Below are positions 30,145-42,800 of a DNA stretch of 64,000 bases, in pieces. The stretch's first letter is position 1, and every line of letters starts with the position of its first letter. The notes below the pieces were generated by a model. The model saw only the letters and a program-made list of their open reading frames with translations. It searched no databases and was not told the DNA's origin. Source of the stretch: Leishmania infantum JPCM5 (taxonomy: Eukaryota; Euglenozoa; Kinetoplastea; Trypanosomatida; Trypanosomatidae); contig NC_009404.2 in NCBI RefSeq assembly GCF_000002875.2, forward strand, positions 99,501-163,500, read 5' to 3'. A program made the position numbers and the translations under genes.

Positions 30145-30930
30145 AGTCGTCAACGCGTCTACAACCCCTCAACCACACATGCTCACCTCCGCTTCGCGTT
30201 GCTCGGAACTCCTCCCACTACATGGACGCGACAACGATGACGAGTGTGCTTAGTATTCTTTCAGCTGTGCGTGTGCGCCGGTGGATGTGAATATGCGTGC
30301 CTGCCCGAGTGTAATGTGCGAGCGACGCTACTCTCGCCTCAACGACTCGCCTGCTTGCGCCCGTCGTTTTTTTGAGCTGACTGCGGTCTTGCTCGGCGTA
30401 GCCATGCCGTGAGCGTTCTCTGCGTTTGCAGGCGCGCGCGCACACACACACACGCACGCACACAGCGTGTGCACCAGAAGGCCCTTCTGCGTAAAGGACA
30501 CGCCCACCTATCTTCAGATAATCAATCTCTAGAGCGAAAGCGAGCGACTGAAACAAGGGAACTTCTCCAGGAAAGCGCATGCCGTGTGCTGCCGGTTCAG
30601 GTGGAGCGGACGGCAGGTGACAAGCGGTTGTCGGTGCGAGAGGAACGCGATTCTCTTCTTCCACAAGCATCATGCACCATGTTGCTGGTCAGAGTAGCTG
30701 CTCCCGCCAACCCGGGAAACGCAGCCGCATACTGAGGACGGGAGGGATCGAGCATCATTCTCGCACATATGAGGAGCCTCTGCGTGCACATTTGGGCGAA
30801 TGTGTGTGTGTGTGTGTGTCTCTGCACGTTGTGACAACTTTCCATGCCACCCCTCTCATCGCCCCCCCCGGACTCTCCCTCTCCTCGACCCCAGTTTGGG
30901 GTGTGCGATAGCACCCAAACGTATATTCAC
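30145..30930. other. Intergenic spacer with splice signals
   Basis: Contains a CA/GC-rich patch (30430-30465), a GT repeat (30802-30818) and a C/T tract at 30850-30890. The first AG after that tract is at 30893-30894, and the first ATG after it is at 30931. Confidence 0.5.
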
Positions 30931-32585
30931 ATGTTGGCTGCAGCGAGACTGCTGCCGCGTCTACGGGCGCTCTCTGCAGCGCCGGAGAAGCGACAGCTAG
31001 CAACAGCGGCCCTCGTCCTTGGGTCGTCCTTGCCTTCTATGCCACCTTAGTGACTGCGGGCCCCGCGCAGCAGCCTCTACGCAATGCGGATGATGACGGC
31101 CAACCCTCCAATGTGAAAGACGCGCCGTCTGCGCTTGCGTTGTGGCCCTTCATCCTCATCGCTGCCGCGGCGATCGCCGTCGTCGCATGGATGGTGCTGG
31201 CCGCCCTGCAGTGGTGTCGCGCCCGCAGTCGCCGCACTGAGGACGCTGCGCGAGGCGAAGAAATCGAGGAGAGCATCCGTCTCGTGACGACCCGCCTGTA
31301 CCGGACACAAGAGCTGTGGCAGGCGCATCAGCTGCGAGCCGTTTCACAGCAGCACGACTCTTGCACAGAGACGCTTCAGCACGGCCCGATGAGTGTAAAG
31401 ATGCAAGAGTCTCGTGAACTCTCTCACCAACAGCTGCAAGTGCACATCTCTTCATGCAATGCGTCTGACGAAAACGCTGAGGTGCTACTGACCCCCAAGA
31501 CCGCCGCGCCATCATCGTTTCACCTCCATCACTGCCGACCGCCGCCGCCGCCGCCACCGATTTATCAGCAGCATCTGCAGAATGCATCAGTGACCTCGAG
31601 CTATCAGCCCGGTATAGCTGGTGGCAGCGACTTGCTGGCCAAGTTCAAGCCGGACTCACTCATGTCACTGTCCTCCGCACGCGGGCTGAAAGCGACCGTG
31701 CCCCTGTCGCCCTTGATACGCAGCACCGGAATCATTCCGTCGCTTCGATCTGCGGCGTCCACACGCGTGTTTGCTGGAATCTCAAACGCAGCCGCTTTAC
31801 GTCGCTCCCTGCGCGCTCCCCAGCTGGACATGGAACCGCCGGCATTCCCCTTGCTGCCGCCGCCTACACAGCACCCGTCTAGCTCGTCATCCACTCTAAC
31901 GACGTGGAGCGAATTCGAGGAGTCGCCGTTCTACCAAGTGATCTCGACTTTTCAGTTCCCGGTCGACCTCTCGGGGGAGCCGAGCGGGGGTACGGACGAG
32001 TCTGTGCTTGAAACTAGCAGTGTAGAAACATTGGTGGTGCATTACCGCGGCGGCGGCGGGGCACAATCACCGCGCGGCACAGCTGACGACTGCGCCGAGG
32101 AAGGCATGGCTGCAATGGCGCGGCACACAGGCGTTGCGGCGGCATACAGACATGTCGACCTCCACATCCATCTCGAAGTTGATGAGCCGGACGAAACGCC
32201 GATGCCGCAGCGGTGTCGTTATGGATGTGCTGGGGAGAAGCACCGAGGTCTCTTGCCTTCACCGACGCCGCATTCATGTCCGCGACGCTACTTTGAGGGT
32301 GATGCCGCGTTCATGAGTAATAGTCCCGCAGTAGAGGATAGCCGTGTAAACCTCGCAGCGGGCAACAACTCAGCTGCCCTACCAGCCACACGGACAGAGC
32401 GCCGTGCCCATGAGACCGTGGCTGCAGCTGTTGCCGAAGGTGGCGACTCGTCGCTGGATGCATCTGTCTTCGCTGACGATGCGGAGTTGCAGGGACGCTT
32501 CACCCCCAGTCGCTTAAAGAGTGCGAGGGAATCGGGCGGCAGCCGACTTCTGCTCGTATCTCTGCATCCCACCGCTCTACAGTAA
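30931..32585 (+). CDS. Hypothetical membrane protein with apparent frameshift near its start
   Basis: The long frame (to 32585) has no ATG before or within its hydrophobic segment ALWPFILIAAAAIAVVAWMVLAALQW; it is open back to 30912. The first ATG after the likely splice acceptor (30893-30894) is 30931, but it opens a different frame that stops at 31048-31050. That short frame begins MLAAARLLPRLRAL and reaches a hydrophobic LATAALVLG. At the G-run 31021-31023 the long frame carries on with VVLAFYATLVTAGP, so a one-base frame change there would give a continuous hydrophobic signal-anchor. The protein would have two hydrophobic segments and a large Ser/Pro/His-rich, mostly disordered C-terminal region (about 470 aa). 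Either an assembly error, a broken gene, or a start I have misjudged. Function unknown. Confidence 0.55.
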
Positions 32586-33947
32586 CAGGCGCGAAACTCG
32601 CGCGTGACACGGGTGCTTCCTCCTCCGCGCACGCCAAAACCGCCACCGGCTCCCTTCCACGTCAACAGCTCCTCCACTTGACTCGCCAAGAGCGCTCTAT
32701 GATGGCACCGTAGAACGCCAATTCATCGTCACCACCAACACCACTGTTACCACTGAAGTGCGTGCAGAGAAAATCGACGGAGGAAGCGCTCGACAACTCG
32801 ACAACCTGCTAATGAATGCTCTATGCACAATCTACAGCGCTCCCCCCTCCCTCCCTCCCCGGTAACACGGCGGTGCCCCTGCAGTGTCTAGTGGTACGTG
32901 CTTGTATTTCACGCTCAGTGCATATGGAAGTCGTAGATGTGATGGAACGCCGCAGATAACGCGCAGCATACCCCCTGCGTCTCAAGCTTGATCCCGTGTG
33001 TACATGTTTTCCCTTTTGCATGTCATCAACTTCTTTGCATTGAACTCCGGTTGATGTATGCATGGCTGTCCCTTCCTTCCCTCCCTGGGTGTACCGTGTT
33101 TGTGTGTGTACGTGTGCGTGTGTGTGTAGGCCACGGGCCCCTCCTGCTCTCTCTCTGTGTTTTTTTTTTTTTGCGTTTCCCCTTCTCATCTGCTTTGCTT
33201 ATTTTGTGTATTTGTGTTTATTCCTCCTCCTCGCTGCCCCGTTGAGCTACTCAGGGTGGGGGTACGGAGTGCCGTCTGTCTGCATTGACACCCTATCACT
33301 CAGTCACTTGCACAGACACATGTGCACAAACCAGCAGCAACGCGTATGTGTGCGCGTAGCCTGCTTAGCCTGCGTCTTTAATATACTTTCCAGCGTTCCC
33401 TTTTCTATTTCTTCTCGGTTCTGCAACGTCTCACCTGCGTTGTTAGATGCTTGCGTTTTCAACGCAACGTCTGCAGCCGACCTCTACATGCAAGTGAAAG
33501 TGTCACGAGCCGTTGTGTGTGTAGAGCGTCGCTATTCCCAACGGTAGTGTCTGCGCCTTCTTGTCTCTGCACCCATCTATATCTACCTCTATAGATGTGT
33601 TTTGGCGTACTCGTGGTGCGCTATGCCTTCTTACCCCTCCTCCTTTTGGTCTTTCTCTGCCGTTCTCCTCTCGTCCTGCTCGTTCTCGCATTTTTCTTTT
33701 CATGTGTTGTGCTGATCAGGGCCGGAGCACCCCGACTGCTGCCGCGTTTCGCTGCTGATATTGTCGCGGACCGCACACGCACTCACACACACACATGCAT
33801 ATTTACTGATTTCTTCTCTGTTTGGCTCCTCCGTTGCTGCTCTTTCATTGGTGCATGGCAGGACCGTTTTCTTTCTCCTTTTGTTGTCATGGACATCGTA
33901 CAGCAACTCTTTCGGTGCGTGTTCGGCGCTCTGAGTCCGTCATGGCG
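32586..33947. other. Long spacer before SIDER copy D
   Basis: GT repeats (33095-33128), a run of about 13 T at 33160-33172, and T/C-rich stretches to 33720. Short open frames here are Cys/Leu/Phe-rich translations of pyrimidine tracts and are not supported as genes. Confidence 0.45.
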
Positions 33948-34531
33948 GGGGCGACACCGCTCAGTGCTTCGTACCTCAGGGTCCAGCACACCCGCTCTCT
34001 GTGTCGGGAAGCCAAGCAGCCCCTTATGTCCCTGCCGATGTCAGACCACCTCTGGCGCAGACAGGGTCAAGCACCCCACGGCGCAAGGAGGGGCCAGAGC
34101 GAGCCGCGACAGTGCAGACGTGTGCGCCATCCATGGGATGGGCAATGCGCCAGCCTGACCCGCACCTACCTCACCAGGCCCTCGCACTGCCCTGCCGGTG
34201 GGGTGGTGGGGAGCCTGGGCCACCCCGATGGCGGCACCGCGTGGCGACCGGCACAATGGGAGCGGCTGTGCGGCGACCTGCGAGGCGGGGATGGTGGGCG
34301 GAGTCTGAGTCCGAGGCGATGCTCCGATGAATGAGTAGGCGCATCGCTGTAACGTGTGTGTGTGTGCGCGTGTTCGGCTGCTTCGCACGACGCGGATGGG
34401 GGCCTGTGACAGGGCTGGTGTGTGTGTGTGTGTGTGTGGTGTGTGTGTGGTGTGCGTGTGGTGGTGGGGAGGTGCAGCTTAGTTTGACCTCATGCTCTAT
34501 GGCCGGAGTACTGCACATGGCGAAAGAAGAA
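33948..34531 (+). mobile_element. SIDER-type retroposon, copy D
   Basis: It starts at the G-run before CGACACCGCTCAGTGC and ends with GCACATGGCGAAAGAAGAA at 34531. By eye it is identical to copy A from the start to the GT tract; it differs in GT-tract length and in the last ~20 bp. It has the same orientation as A, giving a direct pair about 29.0 kb apart. It lies 1.36 kb downstream of one gene's stop and 0.9 kb upstream of the next gene's ATG. Confidence 0.75.
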
Positions 34532-35424
34532 CTGTTCGCTGCTTTCCTGTATCCTTCCACGCTGTTCTCGGGACAGGGCGGTGCGATATGACCGGCGGGG
34601 CGCTCGGCTTGCCGTTTCACTGTACACTGAAGGTGCGCTGCTTTGCTCTACCCGGCCAATGATGCGTCTCTCTAGTTGCCATGCTAGCTGGAGGAAGGGG
34701 CCTCTTCTCCCTCTCTCTCGCTCGTTCCACTATCCGCGCCCACAGAAGTAAGTCACACCCATCGGACCTCCTTGGTGTCCACACCCGGTGCGGCAGAAAG
34801 CGGAAAGGACTGTTGGCGCCGCACTCTTGTCGGCACACAAACAGAGTCGTATACGCGTATTTGGTTCTCTGTTAGGAGACGCGCTCTGTTCCCGCCGGTA
34901 AGGTCCTCGATGTTGATGATGCAACCGCGCGCGCACGCACACACACAGCCCAGAAGCTGGATGGGCGCCGACACTTATGCGGAGTCGCTTAATGGCCTCG
35001 GTGCAACACTCTCTCTCCACCCTTCTTGCACGCAGCCCCAGGAGCAGCAGTCTGTTTACGCACTTACAAGCCCCCCTCCCCCACACACTGAAACCGGAAA
35101 ACACACGCAAACACAAGTAAGCGACGAAATCCGGCTCAGTGCCGACCACACCTTTCTCGCTCGCGTCTCCAGCTCAACTCTCTTTGGTTCCTTTCGAATT
35201 TTGTACAGCCGGCTAGTCTTCTAACCTCTCTCGCTCTTTCTCTCTTCATCTCCGGCTCGCATCGGCACCCGCACTATCACCCCACCGCACGGAAGACACT
35301 CCGAAGGGGCAGCTTCTCAGCCCCGCCCGCTTCTGCCTCCCAGGACACCGCTTTACCTGTGAGTATTGCTCTTTCCACGTCTTCGCCCGTGAGGGTTGCC
35401 CAAAAGCCTTCACCCTTCATTGCG
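34532..35424. other. Intergenic spacer
   Basis: Mixed sequence with CA-rich patches (34930-34945, 35095-35115) and pyrimidine tracts (35220-35345) preceding the next start. No gene supported. Confidence 0.45.
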
Positions 35425-36387
35425 ATGAAGCGCTCGCCGTCACGCATCAGAACTGCCGCGCTCCTGGTGGCCCTCCTGGCGCTGCTCGGCACGACAGCGG
35501 TGCGGGCGTACTCGGTCCGCTATGCGGGCAGGACTTCCGCGAACGGCATCATGAACTTCGAGTCGTTGGGCTACTGCGCCCAGGATGACTCAGGGCACTC
35601 GATGATGCCGAAGCTGCGGAGCTATCAGCTATCTGCCGAAGATGTGATGTTGGCGAACAGGTTCGACATGGCCCCGATCGGTGGTGAGTCGCGCCAGTCT
35701 GCCTGCCTCAGCGAAAATTGCACGTGGCAGTTCAACCACGGCTTGCACTACCGCAACGAGTTAACGTTCTTCTATGGAGTCGTGTACAAGGACACCCTGC
35801 GCGGTGGCCCGGTCGAAGGCGTGTACAACAACTTTGCCCCTGGCCAGCCGCTCTGGTGGGGTAACGCCAGCTACTGGGGCGGCCGCCAGCCGTACATGGC
35901 GAGCAACGGCGAGTGGAGGAACGGCAACGTGGTCACGTACTACACGCAGTGGGTGTGCGAGTACTACGAGTACCAACACTCGGATGCGTCCATCTTCCCT
36001 ACCTACCCGGACGGTGACGTCATCACGGAGCATTTTGCCGGCGGCTACTATCACTGCAGCAGGTTGGTGGAGCGCGACTCACAGGGTCGCTGGATCTACC
36101 AACGCTGCAAGGAGCCGTTCCCATGGTGGGCCGGTCTCGTCATCGCCGTCATCAGCCTCATCGCGGTGGTCGTCATCATAATAGCAATCTGCTGTTGGGC
36201 CTTTTACTGCAAGCGCACGAAGGATTCCAAGGAGCGGATGCACAAACTGGAGACGCTGGCTGACAACCCGGCGCATGTGCCGACGCAGACACAGGTGGGC
36301 CTGAGCTGCACTCCGCTCTACAACGGCGGCGATCAGTGGATCCATGATGAGTACTCTGATGCGGAAGCCGAAGTAGGTGCGCACTAG
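35425..36387 (+). CDS. Signal-peptide, single-span type I membrane protein, 320 aa
   Basis: The start is the first ATG (35425); the open frame upstream has none. MKRSPSRIRTAALLVALLALLGTTAVRA is read as a cleavable signal peptide (MKRSPSRIR basic, then a hydrophobic core ending near residue 28). The lumenal/extracellular part (about 29-232) is unusually rich in Trp, Tyr, Gly and Asn, with paired cysteines and N-glycosylation sequons (NCTW, NASY). A single transmembrane segment follows (about 234-262, LVIAVISLIAVVVIIIAICC), then a basic stop-transfer sequence CKRTKDSKERMHK and a cytosolic tail of about 55 residues ending in acidic sequence. I do not recognise the family; it could be a surface or endomembrane protein. 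Confidence 0.75.
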   Translation: MKRSPSRIRTAALLVALLALLGTTAVRAYSVRYAGRTSANGIMNFESLGYCAQDDSGHSMMPKLRSYQLSAEDVMLANRFDMAPIGGESRQSACLSENCTWQFNHGLHYRNELTFFYGVVYKDTLRGGPVEGVYNNFAPGQPLWWGNASYWGGRQPYMASNGEWRNGNVVTYYTQWVCEYYEYQHSDASIFPTYPDGDVITEHFAGGYYHCSRLVERDSQGRWIYQRCKEPFPWWAGLVIAVISLIAVVVIIIAICCWAFYCKRTKDSKERMHKLETLADNPAHVPTQTQVGLSCTPLYNGGDQWIHDEYSDAEAEVGAH

Positions 36388-39300
36388 CGTGCGTGAGGGC
36401 GTGCGGGAGAAGAGGTTTGACCTTCACCTCCGCCTCTCCTTTCCCATGTGCACACGCCTACCTGTGCTTCGACCCTCGTGCATGTGTGCTTACGCATGTA
36501 TGTGCATGTGTGCGAGCATGTATTGCCCCTCCCCCTCTTCTACCGCACGTGTGCTTCATGCTTCGATTTATGTGCACACGCACACATAAATATATGTATA
36601 CGCTATATATGTGCATATGTCTAAATAGAATTTTTTAGTTTGTTGTTGTTGGAGCTCCTTCGACGCCGCTCATTCCTCTCCGTCTTCTCCTCTTCCGTCA
36701 TCATCTCGGACTCGTCCTCTCCCCTGCCCCATCCCCTACCCCGCTCACCGACTCTCTACTTCCGCTTTTCTCGTTTCGCAGAGACGAGGCATGTGTCCCG
36801 CACACTCGGCTCTGACGCAGGTCGGCAAACGCGTCGCGACGTGCGGGTTTGTCAGGGCACTCGCAAAGGAGAGCGAAGAGAGAGGCGGGGAGAGCGATAA
36901 GATACTTGGCCGATGTGCCTCTCATGTGTGTTCGTGTGTCTTGAGTTGTTTTTGTGGCCCTTTTCTTGAAGTTCCTCCCCTCCCTGCCTTCCTCCGACGA
37001 TATAACTATCTATCTCTCTTTGTGTTTGTGTGTCTTCTGCCGTTGTTTCTGGCTCCGCGTGGGGCGCGCATCCTTTCGTTTTGTTTTTGTTGTTGTCCTC
37101 TTCACGCTCTGCTCGGCGCCTCTTCCCTTTTCCGTGTGCTCGTGTGAGCCTGTGTGTGCTTGTGGGCTATCTCTGTCGGGCTCCTCTCCACGGACAGACA
37201 CACGCACACAGAACATATGCACACAGACACATAGACCGCGCGCATGTCCACCATGACGGCCCCATCAGCTTCCCTTTTCCCCTCCACGCGACAAGCACCG
37301 CGGTCTTGTGTGTGTGTGTGCATCTCGTCTCTTTTTCTTTGCGTATATATCTGTTTCGAGGGCAGGGCCGGAGGGCGTGAATGGCACCGACTGTATGTGC
37401 CGTTCCTACGTCACAGCGAACCTTCTCGTCCCGTCTTCTCCATCACGCGACTTCCTTGTTTCTCATTCGCCTTTTTTCCCCTCCCTCCGCGTCGGTGACT
37501 GTGACATCCGCATAAGCGTCTGTACGCACTGGCAGGTGAGGGGAAGCATGGCTCGGTGTCCGGGAGCCCTCCGCAGACGGCGAAAGTGTGGGAGCTGTGC
37601 GAGGTACAGCCAGGTGGTGGACCGAGACAGAGACGGCAACGCTTATATGTGCTCGGCTCTGCTGCGCCGCCTCGTTGTTTGCGCACATGGCGGTTTGCCT
37701 TCTTCGTTCCAGCGAAGACATTCTGCGCGTCTTTGTTCTGTGACGTTCCCTCACGCGAAAGGCAATGTCGCTGTCGCTGCTGCTGTCGCTACCGCCTCAC
37801 ACTGACTCAGCTTCCTCCCCGCCCTCTTGTCCCATTCCACGAGCTGCTTTGGTCTTTCAGCGCGCCCTTCGCTGCAGGCGAAGCGAGACGCGGATTCCTG
37901 AAGAGGGAAGACTACCGACTTTCACAGTTGCTGCGCCCTTACGTGTGTGAGACTCCCTTTGGGACGCTGGTGAGGTGGCCGGCGGTGGGCGTGAGCATCG
38001 GCGGTGGCGGCCGTGCGCAGTGATAGTGTTTTTCGCCGCTTCAGCGAGGTCGGCCGTGCCAGAGTATTGACCGTCCAAGGAAGAAAGGCGAAGACGAGGC
38101 GCTGTCATGTTGCACAGAAAGCTGTTGCACAACACGTGCACATACACTCACACGCAAAGCCACACTCCGAGTCCGTGAGACGTGTGTGTGTATGTGACTG
38201 CATCGAGCTTGCAGCTGTAGCTGCGCCGTTGCGCGTGCGTGTACGCTTATGCGCATGTATCTCTGTGAAGTGCCGCTTTCGGTGAGAGACATGGTTTTCT
38301 TCCCCTTTTCGTATACTCGTGTCGGCTGTCTGTCCTGTATATTTTTGCGAGTTTGAGTGCCCGTACACAATCCGCCGCCCTCCGTGTGTCTGTGCCTGTG
38401 CGCTTTCTGGGCGTAGAAGGCATGAATTCCTCCTTCGGAGGACTTGGTCCTCTGTCGCTGCGCTGCGATGGCTCGTTCTTTGACTCCTTCCTCTCTATCT
38501 TTCCTTTTCTCTGGTGCGCATTTTATCATTTTCTTTCGCTGTTGGGTTTGCGCACGCCTCGGCGCTTCACGTTGTGTTGGCATTCACTTCCTGTATGTAT
38601 GCGTGTAGGCACACGTGCACGTCATGATGGGTCGGTGCCCCTCATCATAGTCGCCACGCGCTGGTGAGGGGTTGGGTTGGGTGGGGATTGCACAGCGTTA
38701 GCCAAAAAAAAAATACAGGGAGGTCTCGCGCTTCAGCTGTTTGCGTCACGCAGACGCACAGAGACACACACCCATCAATCGGTGATGCCGAGAAACACGT
38801 GCACGAGTCTCTCTGTGACCACTGCCCCCTACCTCGCCCTCTCTCTGTCTGTGTGCTGAAGACGTTCCGTGCAGATGCCATCCACCTCCCTCCACCCATT
38901 AAACCCATCGACATGTAAACTTGTTCTTTCTTTCGATACTCCCCTGTCCTTCCTGTCCTCCCCATCCTCGGCGCTCTCGTTGTGATTTTGTTTCTTGGTT
39001 CTTCTCCTGCCCTCTTTTTTGCCTTCATCCCCACCACCCCTTGTCGCCTCTCCGCAAGGTCTTTTCAGTCCCTCGACTCTTCCTGCCCCACCCTTCTGTA
39101 CCAGCCCCTCCCCCACTCCCAGGTGCCACACCTACATGTGTCCAAAGGCCTCACGCGTGCGTCTGTGTGTGTGTCTCTCCATGTGTTCGCCCATGTCCCT
39201 GCCGTTGTGATGCAGCGCACGGCGCCCCGCACCACGCTAGGGAACAGTGAGGCGCAGAAAGCCCCGAAAAGAAAAAAAGGAATGCGCTGAGAAAGTAAGC

Positions 39301-39814
39301 AAAACAGAGGGCCCCCCCCCCCACACACACACACGGAGACATGCGGGCACCCAGGCACATTTCTCACTGGAATGCAGGCGGACAGGCGCGTGCCGCCACT
39401 GCCGATACAGTGTTCACCATCATCTGCGAAACCTCATCTGCGTGCTTGCTTTCTGTCTGGGCGTTGGTAATGGTTGGTGCTGGTGCGTGTTGTGTGTATC
39501 GGCTTCGCCTCAGTCTCTCTCGCATACTCGTCTGCTCATTGTGTTCTGTGTTGCACCTCTCTCGCATCTCTGCTCACGCGCACATCACCGCTTCGTGCGG
39601 TCATGCACGCGCGCAGCTCTCCTCTTTTCTGTGTAGCGTAGTATCAGCCTCCTTGCGCCAGCGGAGCCCTTGCGGGCTAGAAGGTGTCTGCGCTCCCCAT
39701 CGTAAAGGCGCTTCCTAATTTCGCCGGGCCCACGCGTCACCCCCGCCCACCCCATTTCAGGGTGTCACAGGCTACCAACACGCACAAGCGAACAGACGTT
39801 TTCACGCTCTGAGA
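36388..39814. other. Long intergenic spacer (3.4 kb)
   Basis: AT/CA-rich microsatellite-like DNA at 36575-36630, T-rich stretches at 36960-37120 and 37430-37490, a GT patch near 37308-37323, an A-run at 38703-38712, and C/CA runs at 39313-39335. Open frames of up to about 165-180 codons occur on both strands, but they overlap, have biased low-complexity composition and show no motif. I see no gene here. Confidence 0.45.
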
Positions 39815-42800
39815 ATGGAGGCGCAGCTTTTCCAACTTCACCGCTCGGAGTGGTATGAGCGGGTCCAGGTCTTTCTCGTCTTGGCAACGGAGCGCGTGAC
39901 GTCGCTTCGGTCCGGCATCTTCTGGACCCTCTCTTACGTGCTGCTGCTGGCCCTCATGTATCTCTTTCACTCGCCGTTCCGCTCGCAGCTGGAGACCCGC
40001 ACGGACTGGTACGCGCAGGTCACGAAGGGGCTGCAGATATGGCTCGCGGTGGTCCTCCTGTGTTTCCACGTCGGGCCTCATTTGGTGGAGTCTCGCTCTG
40101 CCGCTGCCGCCTCGACGGCCGCGAAGTCGGTGTCCTCGGACGCAACGCAGCACATCCTCGCCGAGGACGCGGTGACCACCATCTTCTTTCCGACCTTCTG
40201 CTTCACTAGCTCCTTCTGCCTGCTCCTGCACAAGATCAAGCGCCGCTACAAGCTCGCCTTTACCTACGGGCCCAGCTTCACGGTTGTGATGATCAACTCG
40301 GTGCTCTTGTCGAGCTTCGCGATGATGCACTACGCGGCATGCAGTGAGGTCTTTTCGACAGTGGAGATCGCCGTCGGGGCGCCGGAGAAGACGTGGCCGA
40401 TTCCTTTCATTGGAAGCCTGACACCGCCGTCGACGTGGCTTCGGGCATCTCAGGTCGTCTGCCCGCAGCCAGTCGCCAAGAAGCCCTTTGCATGCCTTGC
40501 CTTTTTATGCTCTCTCTGCGTAGCCTTTGTGTGGATCGATTATCTTTACAAGAAGCATCTCGCCGGCGGAGACCCGTCGCGCGGCATCCTGTGGGCCGAC
40601 ATGTACCCGGAGAAAGCGCGGAACAACAACTCTCCGCAGGCTGCCTCGTTGCGCGCCTCCCTAATCTTTCGTTGCTGGGGCCTGCGACGCACCCGCACCC
40701 GCGACAATCACGTAGCGAAGAGCCTTGGGCTCCCCGAGGGCGATCCAAGACTCCAGGAGGCGGCCCCGCAGACCATTTCGCTGCCCAGTCACGCAAAACA
40801 CCCCAAGCGGCGGGGCGACGGCGACGTCGACCCGACCGGGTGGCAGGACGAGCACGACCGACTCGGCTTGTCAGCCGAAAAGTACGTCTCCCACCCCGCG
40901 AACCGGCCGGGCATGGTACCGTGGTTCTCCACCTTCATCATTAGGACGACATGGCAGGCGCTGGCGCGCATGTCGCTCGAGTTCCTCACCTTCGACGTCC
41001 GTGTGCTACAGCACTACGCGAAACCGAAGATTTTCGAGTTCCACTTCGGGTCGTCCCTGAACCAGTTGCCGCACTTTCGCATCGACGGCGACAACGACAT
41101 CACGTACACCGACAACGAGCCCGCTGCGGCTGGTGCTGCCAACCTCTCTGTCACCTCTCCATCGACACCACTGCGTTGTCAGGCAACGGAAGCACTCGTG
41201 CCGTCACCGCCCAAGACATCCCCGGGAAGGAAGGAGGCCGAGAAAGGCGACAGGGATATCTGGTTCGACTGGATCGCCGACGTCGGGGATGGCTTTAACC
41301 CAACTTACGCCATGGCCCGCCTCCTGGCCCGGCCATCCCTCAAAATACGGTGGCATCGCCCGCCGAGCAAGAGAGTCGGTCTTTCCTTCCTGCCGACCTT
41401 TGATGACTCGACGCCGACGAACACGCCGACTGTCGACAGGGAACCCTTCGTGCTGCCGCGTGGGTCTTTTGTGCTGGTTGGCGGCGACCTCGCCTATCCC
41501 GGCCCTAACGACGAGACGTACACGACGCGCCTGTTTGAGCCGTACCACGACGCAATGAGCAGCAACGTGCGGCTGCAGAGCGTGTTCCACGCGGAGCAGC
41601 GGCGCGTGGTTGTCGCGGACGCGAGCGACGCGGACGTTGCCCACATACACCTGTTGGACGCTGAGACGGTGTCTAGGATGGCGACGGGGCGTGCTGCGCT
41701 GCGGACGGGGCGCGCGACGGCGGAGGAGGCGCTGCGGAGCGTGCCGCTGCTGTTCGCGATCCCCGGCAACCACGACTGGTTCGACGGGCTGACGACGTAC
41801 CGCAAGTACATCCTTGAGCGGACGTGGATAGGCGGGTGGCTGATGCCGCAGCGAAGCAGCTTCTTTGTGCTGCGGCTGCCGCACAACTGGTTCGTGCTGT
41901 GCGGCGACACGGGCAACATGCAGGACATCGACGTAGCGCAGCGCAACTACTTCCTAGACGTAATCGAGAAGTGCATGGACGCGGAGAGCTGCGTGATCCT
42001 GGCGGCGCACGAGCCGGGCTGGCTTTACGATTCGATGCTGCGGAAGTCGGAGCTGACTCAGCCGGAATTGGCGAAGGTGTCCGAGGCCCTCGGCACGCGC
42101 CTGCGTCTGCGACTGGCGGGCGACATTCACCACTACTCCCGCCATACGCCGCGCGACGCCAGCTCGGAGGCTGCGACGCTGGTAGTGAGCGGCGGTGGTG
42201 GCGCCTTCCTGCACGGTCCACGGAACACACCGGTCGTGTCGCAACTAACGGCGTACCGCCGCGCCTGCGCCTTTCCAGCCCGCAATACGCTTCCCACGCT
42301 GCTGAGTCGCCTGTTGGGGTTTCGAGTGATCAACTGGAAGTTTGACCTCATCATTGGCGTCTTCAGTTTTCTTGTCGTGGTGTCGTTGCTGCCGCAGTCC
42401 ATCAAAGATGTGCGGCACGACTCGGAGAGCAGCCCACTCATGACGCTGCCAGATGCGGCGGCGGCGTGGTGGGAACGGGTGTGCGTGTACGTTGTGACGC
42501 TATTCACCAAGGGCATTGCGTCGGTTTTGGCCACACTTGTCTTCTTCGCAGCCTTCGCGGCAGCGGGCTCTGAGAAGAACGCGCCGGTCTGGATGCGGCT
42601 GCTGCATTCGTCCTTCTGGACCTTCCTCACGGTGTTCGTCTGCTGCGGCATGCTCGCCTACCTGATATGCACACTGCAGTATATGGTGGACAACGACATG
42701 CTGGTATCCGCCGATGGTCACTGGGGCAGCGCTGTCGAGGACCAGGTGCGCGCTTCAGTCGACAGTTTGCTTAATCACACACAGCGGGTACTGGGCGAGG

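Noticed and set aside
37308..38023. Overlapping frames of 155-165 codons in the 3.4-kb spacer
   Set aside because: One begins at a non-ATG codon, both have biased Arg/Cys/Ser composition, and no motif or splice context distinguishes them from background open frames in GC-rich DNA.
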